Shown here: in pieces, positions 5,375 to 9,443 of the stretch | How the letters are laid out: each line of letters begins with the position of its first letter | Numbering within the stretch: the stretch's first letter is position 1 | Source: Palsa-506 sp050013415 | GTDB lineage: Bacteria > Actinomycetota > Actinomycetes > Streptosporangiales > Streptosporangiaceae | Assembly: GCA_050013415.1 (NCBI GenBank) | Contig: JBEKFH010000172.1 | Span: forward strand, 1 to 9,443 | Reading direction: 5' to 3' | DNA length: 9,443 bases | Translations under genes and position numbers: made by a program | Notes under the pieces: model-generated | What the model was told of the DNA's origin: nothing | Seen by the model: the letters and a program-made list of their open reading frames with translations, nothing else | Databases searched by the model: none

Positions 5375-7676
5375 TACCGACGACGTGACGCTGCCCAGCA
5401 TGGCCGAGATCGACCAGATCGTGGCCGGCACGCATCACGACCCGCACTCCGTACTCGGCGCGCACCCGGTCAGCGGCGGAATCGCCGTCCGCGCGCTGCG
5501 GCCGCTCGCGACCTCGGTGACCGTCGTGCTCGCCGACGGGCGGCGGTTCCCGGCCGCCCACGTCCGCGGCGGCGTCTTCGCCGTGACGCTGCCGCTCACC
5601 GGAATCCCCGACTACCGGCTGGCCGTCAGCTACCCGGGCGCGGGGGACGGCACTGACCCAGGCCAGGCCGCCGAGATCCTCCTCGACGACCCGTACCGGC
5701 ACCTGCCCACCCTCGGCGAGGTTGACCTGCACCTGATCGGCGAGGGCCGGCACGAGCAGCTCTGGCGGGTGCTCGGCGCCCATCTGCGGGAGTACCCCGA
5801 TGACGGGCCGGCTCCGCCCCGGCCGGCTCCCGCCGGGGCGCAGGGAGCCGGCGACGACGATCCGTTCAGCATGAATTTCGGCCGGGTCGCCGGGACCTCA
5901 TTCGCTGTCTGGGCGCCGAACGCGCGCGGCGTGCGGGTGACCGGGGACTTCAATTTCTGGGACTCCCGCATGCACCCGATGCGCTCGCTCGGCGGGTCGG
6001 GCGTCTGGGAGATCTTCATCCCCGGGATCGGCGAGGGCACCCGGTACAAGTACGACATCTGCGGGCCGGACGGAACGTGGCACACCAAGGCCGACCCGAT
6101 GGCGGCCCTCGCGCAGCGGCCGCCGGAGACCGCGTCGGTGGTCACCCAGTCGCGCTACCAGTGGGGAGACGCCGGCTGGCTGGCCGAGCGGGCCGCCCGC
6201 GACCAGCTGCACCAGCCGATGAGCGTGTACGAGGTGCACATCGGCTCGTGGCGCCCGGGGCTCTCCTACGTCCACCTTGCCGATCAGCTCACCCGCTACG
6301 TCACCGAGATGGGCTTCACGCACGTGGAGTTCCTGCCGGTGGCCGAGCACCCGTTCGGCGGCTCCTGGGGATACCAGGTGACGTCGTATTACGCCCCGTC
6401 GGCCAGGTTCGGCACGCCGGATGAGTTCCGGCTGCTGGTGGACCGGCTGCACCAGGCCGGCATCGGCGTGATCGTCGACTGGGTGCCCGCGCACTTCCCG
6501 CGGGACAGCTGGGCGATGGCGCGGTTCGACGGCACGCCGCTGTACGAGAACGCCGACCCGCAGCGCGGCGAGCACCCCGACTGGGGCACCCTCATCTTCG
6601 ACTACGGCCGCCCCGAGGTGCGTAACTTCCTGGTCGCGAACGCCGTCTACTGGCTGGAGGAATTCCACATCGACGGCCTGCGGGTGGACGCCGTCGCCTC
6701 CATGCTCTACCTGGATTACTCGCGCAAGGCAGGCGAGTGGACGCCGAACGCGGCCGGCGGCCGGGAGAACCTGGACGCCGTCGCCTTCCTCCGCGAGGTG
6801 AACGCGACCTGCTACCGGCGGGTGCCCGGCGTCACGATGATCGCCGAGGAGTCCACCGCGTGGCCAGGGGTGACCAGGCCGGTGCACCTGGGCGGGCTGG
6901 GGTTCGGGCTGAAGTGGAATCTCGGCTGGATGCACGACACGCTGGCGTACCTGGCGCACGACCCGGTGTTCCGGCACTATCACCACAACGAGCTGACGTT
7001 CTCCATGATGTACGCGTTCAGCGAGAACTTCCTGCTGCCGCTGTCGCACGACGAGGTGGTGCACGGCAAGGGATCCCTGCTCGGCAAGATGCCGGGCGAT
7101 CCCTGGCGCCAGTTCGCCGGGCTGCGCGCGCTGTTCGGCTACATGTGGGCGCACCCCGGCAAGCAGCTGCTGTTCATGGGCTCGGAGTTCGGCCAGGCCA
7201 GCGAGTGGTCGCAGGAGGCCGGCCTGGACTGGCTCGCGCTCGGCGGCGAGCTGCCCGCCGGGCTGCAGCGACTCGTCATTGATTTGAACGGGGCCTACCG
7301 CGCCAGTCCCGCCCTCTGGGCAGAGGATTTCTCGCCTGGCGGGTTCGGCTGGATCGACGCTAACGACGCGGGCGGCAACGTGGTGTCGTTCCTGCGGTTC
7401 TCCCCGGCCGACGGCGGCGTGCTCGCCTGCATTGCGAACTTCGCCGGGGAGCCGCACGGTGACTACCGGATCGGGCTGCCGTCGGCCGGGCGGTGGCGCG
7501 AGGTGATCAACACCGACGCCGCGGTGTACGGCGGCAGCGGGGTCGGCAACCTGGGGGTCATCGACGCGGTCGCCGAGCCCCGGCATGGCCGGCCGGCGTC
7601 CGCCGTGATCACCGTCCCGCCGCTGGCCGTGCTCTGGCTGGCCCCGGAGCCGGACCGGCCTGGCCTAGTTTCATGA
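5298..7676 (+). CDS. glgB: 1,4-alpha-glucan branching enzyme GlgB
   Basis: GlgB (GH13_9) cuts alpha-1,4 chains and rejoins them as alpha-1,6 branches, completing glycogen or capsular glucan made by GlgE. From GTG 5298 it has 792 residues, longer than the roughly 730 of the mycobacterial enzyme. Order: repeat tail (1-28), N1 domain beginning MAEIDQIVAGTHHDPHSVLG (35-54), a Pro/Ala/Asp linker (168-188), a CBM48 domain from FAVWAPN (202), then the catalytic barrel from YEVHIGSW (311), with DWVPAHFP (394-401), nucleophile Asp464 in GLRVDAVASMLY, Glu517 in IAEES and Asp585 in LSHDEVVHGKGS, and a C-terminal beta domain. The acid spacing (53, 68) equals E. coli GlgB (D405, E458, D526). Start uncertain: GTG 5298 overlaps the mak stop and no strong Shine-Dalgarno is visible; in-frame GTGs at 5319, 5340 and 5361 and ATG 5400 (residue 35) are alternatives. 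Conservation begins near residue 35. Confidence 0.96.
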   Translation: MTVPDRDVTVPDRDVTVPHRDVTVPATDDVTLPSMAEIDQIVAGTHHDPHSVLGAHPVSGGIAVRALRPLATSVTVVLADGRRFPAAHVRGGVFAVTLPLTGIPDYRLAVSYPGAGDGTDPGQAAEILLDDPYRHLPTLGEVDLHLIGEGRHEQLWRVLGAHLREYPDDGPAPPRPAPAGAQGAGDDDPFSMNFGRVAGTSFAVWAPNARGVRVTGDFNFWDSRMHPMRSLGGSGVWEIFIPGIGEGTRYKYDICGPDGTWHTKADPMAALAQRPPETASVVTQSRYQWGDAGWLAERAARDQLHQPMSVYEVHIGSWRPGLSYVHLADQLTRYVTEMGFTHVEFLPVAEHPFGGSWGYQVTSYYAPSARFGTPDEFRLLVDRLHQAGIGVIVDWVPAHFPRDSWAMARFDGTPLYENADPQRGEHPDWGTLIFDYGRPEVRNFLVANAVYWLEEFHIDGLRVDAVASMLYLDYSRKAGEWTPNAAGGRENLDAVAFLREVNATCYRRVPGVTMIAEESTAWPGVTRPVHLGGLGFGLKWNLGWMHDTLAYLAHDPVFRHYHHNELTFSMMYAFSENFLLPLSHDEVVHGKGSLLGKMPGDPWRQFAGLRALFGYMWAHPGKQLLFMGSEFGQASEWSQEAGLDWLALGGELPAGLQRLVIDLNGAYRASPALWAEDFSPGGFGWIDANDAGGNVVSFLRFSPADGGVLACIANFAGEPHGDYRIGLPSAGRWREVINTDAAVYGGSGVGNLGVIDAVAEPRHGRPASAVITVPPLAVLWLAPEPDRPGLVS
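5806..5852 (+). repeat. Direct repeat and perfect hairpin in the GlgB linker
   Basis: Two 15-bp direct copies (5806-5820 and 5821-5835, 12 of 15 identical, both starting GGCCGGCTCC) encode PAPPR/PAPAG. The second copy is also the left arm of a perfect 10-bp inverted repeat: GCCGGCTCCC at 5822-5831 and GGGAGCCGGC at 5843-5852, with an 11-base loop. Both lie in the codons of the linker between the N1 and CBM48 domains, which appears about 24 residues longer than in mycobacterial GlgB as I recall it. Confidence 0.75.
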
Positions 7677-7734
7677 TCATGGAGGATCGTCACCCCCTGG
7701 GCGGCCAGATCCTCCACGCTGATGAAACGCGGCC
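7662..7734. terminator. Imperfect inverted repeat between convergent glgB and phosphoesterase gene (probable two-way terminator)
   Basis: The arms are 7662-7688 and 7708-7734, with a 19-base loop. From the outside in they pair GGCC (4 bp), then 2 unpaired, GTTTCAT with ATGAAAC (7 bp), 5 unpaired, and TGGAGGATC with GATCCTCCA (9 bp), giving 20 paired positions. The left arm includes the glgB stop codon (7674-7676), and the right arm ends five bases from the stop of the minus-strand gene. The position between two convergent stops fits a shared terminator. There is no U-tract, as is common in actinobacteria, so function is inferred from structure and location. Confidence 0.65.
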
Positions 7735-7739
7735 TCGCG

Positions 7740-8231
7740 TCAGGTGACGGGGATGATGCTGGCCTCGGTCAGCACCCCGCCGGTGATGCTGAGGATGCCG
7801 ATGGTGCCGTTGGGCTGGCGGCGGCGGTCGGTGGGCGAGCCCGGGTTGAAGATCCGGATCCCGTCGGCTGACTGGTCCAGCGGTATGTGCGAGTGCCCGA
7901 ACACCACGAGGTCGGCGGCGGGGAACCGGCGGCGCATCCGGGCAGTGCGGCGGGCGGCCGGGCCGCTGTCGTGGATCATGGCCACCCGCAGGCCGCCGAG
8001 ATCGATCTCCAGCTCCGGCGGGGCGCCCCAGGCCGCGACATCGGGCCCGTCGTTGTTGCCAAGCACGGCACGGACCGGCGCGTAGGCCGCCAGCTCGTCC
8101 AGCACCGAGGCGGTGCAGACGTCCCCGGCATGCAGGATCAGGCCGGCGTTCCGCAGCCGCTCGGCGACCAGCGGCGGGCACGACCGCCACCGCCGCGGTG
8201 CGTGCGTGTCCGAGAGCACCACGACCTTCAC
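7740..8231 (-). CDS. YfcE/MJ0936-type metallophosphoesterase
   Basis: A 163-residue calcineurin-like metallophosphoesterase of the small YfcE/MJ0936 class, which hydrolyses phosphodiester or phosphomonoester substrates with a two-metal centre. All metal-ligand motifs are present in order: Asp8 and His10 (SDTH), Asp37 (HAGD), Asn60 in GNND, His87 (MIHD), His113 and His115 (GHSHIP), followed by NPGSPTDRR. The length equals a single catalytic domain, with no signal peptide or membrane segment, so it is cytosolic. The start is GTG at 8229-8231; no good Shine-Dalgarno is visible, but CATGAT six bases upstream (minus strand) could be a -10 of a near-leaderless transcript. It converges on glgB and diverges from the dioxygenase gene. 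The physiological substrate cannot be read from the sequence, and there is no clear link to glucan metabolism. Confidence 0.92.
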   Translation of the reverse strand: MKVVVLSDTHAPRRWRSCPPLVAERLRNAGLILHAGDVCTASVLDELAAYAPVRAVLGNNDGPDVAAWGAPPELEIDLGGLRVAMIHDSGPAARRTARMRRRFPAADLVVFGHSHIPLDQSADGIRIFNPGSPTDRRRQPNGTIGILSITGGVLTEASIIPVT

Positions 8232-8301
8232 CCGGCCATCATGACGGCCGCCGCAAGCCCTGCCGCCGGCCGGGGCACTGCCTCGCCGCGGGCGAAGCGG
8301 G

Positions 8302-8307
8302 TAAATT
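8302..8307 (+). promoter_or_regulatory. Probable -10 box of a leaderless dioxygenase transcript
   Basis: TAAATT stands out as an AT-rich hexamer in a GC-rich 83-bp divergent intergenic region and fits the actinobacterial TANNNT -10 consensus. It ends seven bases before the ATG at 8315, the spacing expected when transcription starts at the A of the start codon. No Shine-Dalgarno precedes the ATG. I see no convincing -35 box. Confidence 0.6.
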
Positions 8308-8314
8308 CTCGGCT

Positions 8315-9181
8315 ATGGACGAGGAACTCAGCGCTGAGGCGCCTGAGCATGAGCCAGTGCCGCTCGACGCCGGTCGGCTGGTCGCCGATAAGGCCGCCGC
8401 GGGCGTCGTGCCTGGCCGGATGCCGGCCATCTACCTGGGGCACGGCGCGCCTCCGCTGGTCGATGACCCGCTCTGGGTGATCCAGCTGGAGGGATGGGCG
8501 CGGGCGCTGCCGCGGCCCCGGGCGATCCTGATGGTGTCGGCGCACTGGGAGTCCGCGCCGCTCACGATCGGAGCAACCAGGGACGGCGTGCCGCTCGTCT
8601 ACGACTTCGGCGGCTTTCCTGACCGCTATTACCACGCCAGGTACCCGGCTCCGGGCAGCCCCGCGCTGGCGGCCCAGGTCCGCGGCCTGCTGTCGGGCAC
8701 CGAGCGGGCCGTCGACGCGCCGGACCGGGGACTCGACCACGGTGCGTACGTGCCGCTGACGGTGATGTACCCGGACGCGGACATTCCGGTGCTGCAGATT
8801 TCCATGCCGACCCTGGACCCGGTACGGCTGCTGGCCATCGGCGAGAAGCTGCGGCCGCTGCGGGACGAGGGCGTGCTGATCGTCGGCAGCGGGTTCCTCA
8901 CGCACGGGCTGCCGTTCCTGCGGGACTTCCGCTTCGACGCGCCGCCGCCAGGCTGGTCGGCCGAGTTCGACCACTGGGCGGGAGAGGCGCTGGACTCCGA
9001 CGACGTCGACGCGCTCGCATCGTTCCGCAGCGCGCCCGGTGCGCGTTACGCCCACCCCACCACGGAGCATTTCGCTCCGCTGTTCGTGACGCTCGGCGCC
9101 GCCGGGGGCCCGGTGCCGCCGGTCACTACCATCACCGGCTACTGGATGGGCCTCGCCAAGCGGTCCTTCCAGGTGGCGTGA
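8315..9181 (+). CDS. Class III extradiol dioxygenase family protein (YgiD/DODA type)
   Basis: Member of the LigB-like extradiol ring-cleavage family that includes E. coli YgiD and plant DOPA 4,5-dioxygenase, which use a mononuclear metal to open catechol-type rings. From ATG 8315 it has 288 residues; YgiD has roughly 260-270. Visible motifs are IYLGHGAP (His43), VSAHWES (His77), YDFGGFPDRYYHARYPAPG (97-114), LDHGAYVPL (His142), GSGFLTHGL (His197) and HPTTEHFAPL (His247, His252), covering the usual metal and active-site histidines. The C-terminal YWMGLAKRSFQ is also typical. The first 35 residues are acidic, unlike anything I recognise, and homologues normally begin near MPAIYLGHG, so ATG 8420 (253 residues) is an alternative start; the TAAATT box favours 8315. 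The substrate is unknown, since no aromatic-catabolism genes are nearby. Convergent with the next gene across an 88-bp gap. Confidence 0.92.
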   Translation: MDEELSAEAPEHEPVPLDAGRLVADKAAAGVVPGRMPAIYLGHGAPPLVDDPLWVIQLEGWARALPRPRAILMVSAHWESAPLTIGATRDGVPLVYDFGGFPDRYYHARYPAPGSPALAAQVRGLLSGTERAVDAPDRGLDHGAYVPLTVMYPDADIPVLQISMPTLDPVRLLAIGEKLRPLRDEGVLIVGSGFLTHGLPFLRDFRFDAPPPGWSAEFDHWAGEALDSDDVDALASFRSAPGARYAHPTTEHFAPLFVTLGAAGGPVPPVTTITGYWMGLAKRSFQVA

Positions 9182-9269
9182 CGACGTAGTCGGCACCAGT
9201 GTCGGTGGCGGTGGTCGGCCCCTCGGGCGAGGCGAGCCGGCGTCCCCCGCAGCGCGAGGAAGCGAGCCG

Positions 9270-9443
9270 TCATCGTGCTGCCCTTCCGTACCGCGCGAGG
9301 ACGGCGGCGCCGGCCCTCTCGGCTGACAGGCACTCCAGGTACGCGGGCGGGCGGGCGGCCGGAAAGAGCCGCTCGCCGGTGCCGAGGATCGTGGGGAAGG
9401 TCAGCAGCCGGTACTCATCGATCAGGTCCTCGGCCATCAGCGC
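9270..9443 (-). CDS. Dihydrofolate reductase-like (RibD C-terminal domain) protein, C-terminal fragment
   Basis: The minus-strand frame is open from the right window edge to a TGA at 9270-9272, giving the last 57 residues of a gene that continues outside. LMAEDLIDEYRLLTFPTILG followed by TGERLFP matches the end of the RibD C-terminal/DHFR-like fold found in many small actinobacterial dihydrofolate reductase family proteins. In true riboflavin and folate enzymes this fold binds NADPH. The NADPH-binding part and catalytic region are not in the window, so substrate and activity cannot be judged. The gene converges with the dioxygenase gene. The intervening 9182-9269 has no obvious terminator stem. 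Confidence 0.85.
   Translation of the reverse strand, partial: ALMAEDLIDEYRLLTFPTILGTGERLFPAARPPAYLECLSAERAGAAVLARYGRAAR

Noticed and set aside
5898..7586. Minus-strand open frame of 562 codons opposite glgB
   Set aside because: Exact antisense shadow of the glgB catalytic region. High third-position GC removes stops on the opposite strand; the translation has no recognisable domain and is rich in Arg, Val, His and Pro.
9182..9269. Terminator between the dioxygenase and dihydrofolate reductase-like genes
   Set aside because: Only a 4-5 bp stem (CCTCG/CGAGG with a tiny loop) is visible, which is not enough to call.
9139..9273. Small minus-strand frame (44 residues) whose ATG overlaps the stop of the dihydrofolate reductase-like gene by 4 bases
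   Set aside because: The ATGA overlap looks operon-like, but the product is Arg/His-rich with no motif, and its end runs antisense into the dioxygenase gene. More likely chance.

Overview
The window is high-GC DNA with strong G/C bias at third codon positions, GTG as well as ATG starts, and closely packed genes. Together with a complete GlgE-pathway cluster this points to an actinomycete. The gene order glgE-treS-mak-glgB in one block resembles Streptomyces and relatives more than Mycobacterium, where (from general knowledge) the genes are split between loci. I cannot name the genus.

Layout. Positions 1-7676, all on the plus strand, hold a four-gene alpha-glucan operon: glgE (5' end cut off by the window edge), treS, mak (pep2) and glgB. 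TreS interconverts trehalose and maltose, Mak phosphorylates maltose with ATP to alpha-maltose 1-phosphate, GlgE transfers the maltosyl unit onto growing alpha-1,4-glucan chains, and GlgB adds alpha-1,6 branches. Catalytic residues are intact in all four proteins, so the pathway looks functional. mak and glgB overlap by 4 bases (GTGA). glgE-treS and treS-mak are separated by gaps of just over 100 bp, both containing tandem repeats.

After glgB there is a long imperfect inverted repeat, a probable two-way terminator, shared with a convergent minus-strand gene for a small YfcE-type metallophosphoesterase (7740-8231). Divergent from that is a plus-strand gene for a YgiD/DODA-type extradiol dioxygenase family protein (8315-9181). 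It has a TAAATT box placed as expected for a leaderless transcript. The right edge holds the last 57 codons of a minus-strand gene for a RibD C-terminal/dihydrofolate reductase-like protein. No stretch longer than about 110 bp lacks a gene. I see no tRNA, rRNA, IS element, phage gene or CRISPR array.

The gene content is conventional and I did not find a new biological system. The most unusual feature is the repeated occurrence of short tandem duplications (15-22 bp units) in the operon: in the glgE 3' region, in both intergenic gaps, across the mak stop/glgB start, and in a GlgB linker. The mak/glgB array is the most notable. Four copies of a 21-bp unit copy the overlapping stop/start junction itself, giving GlgB a heptapeptide-repeat N-terminus with several in-frame GTG codons.
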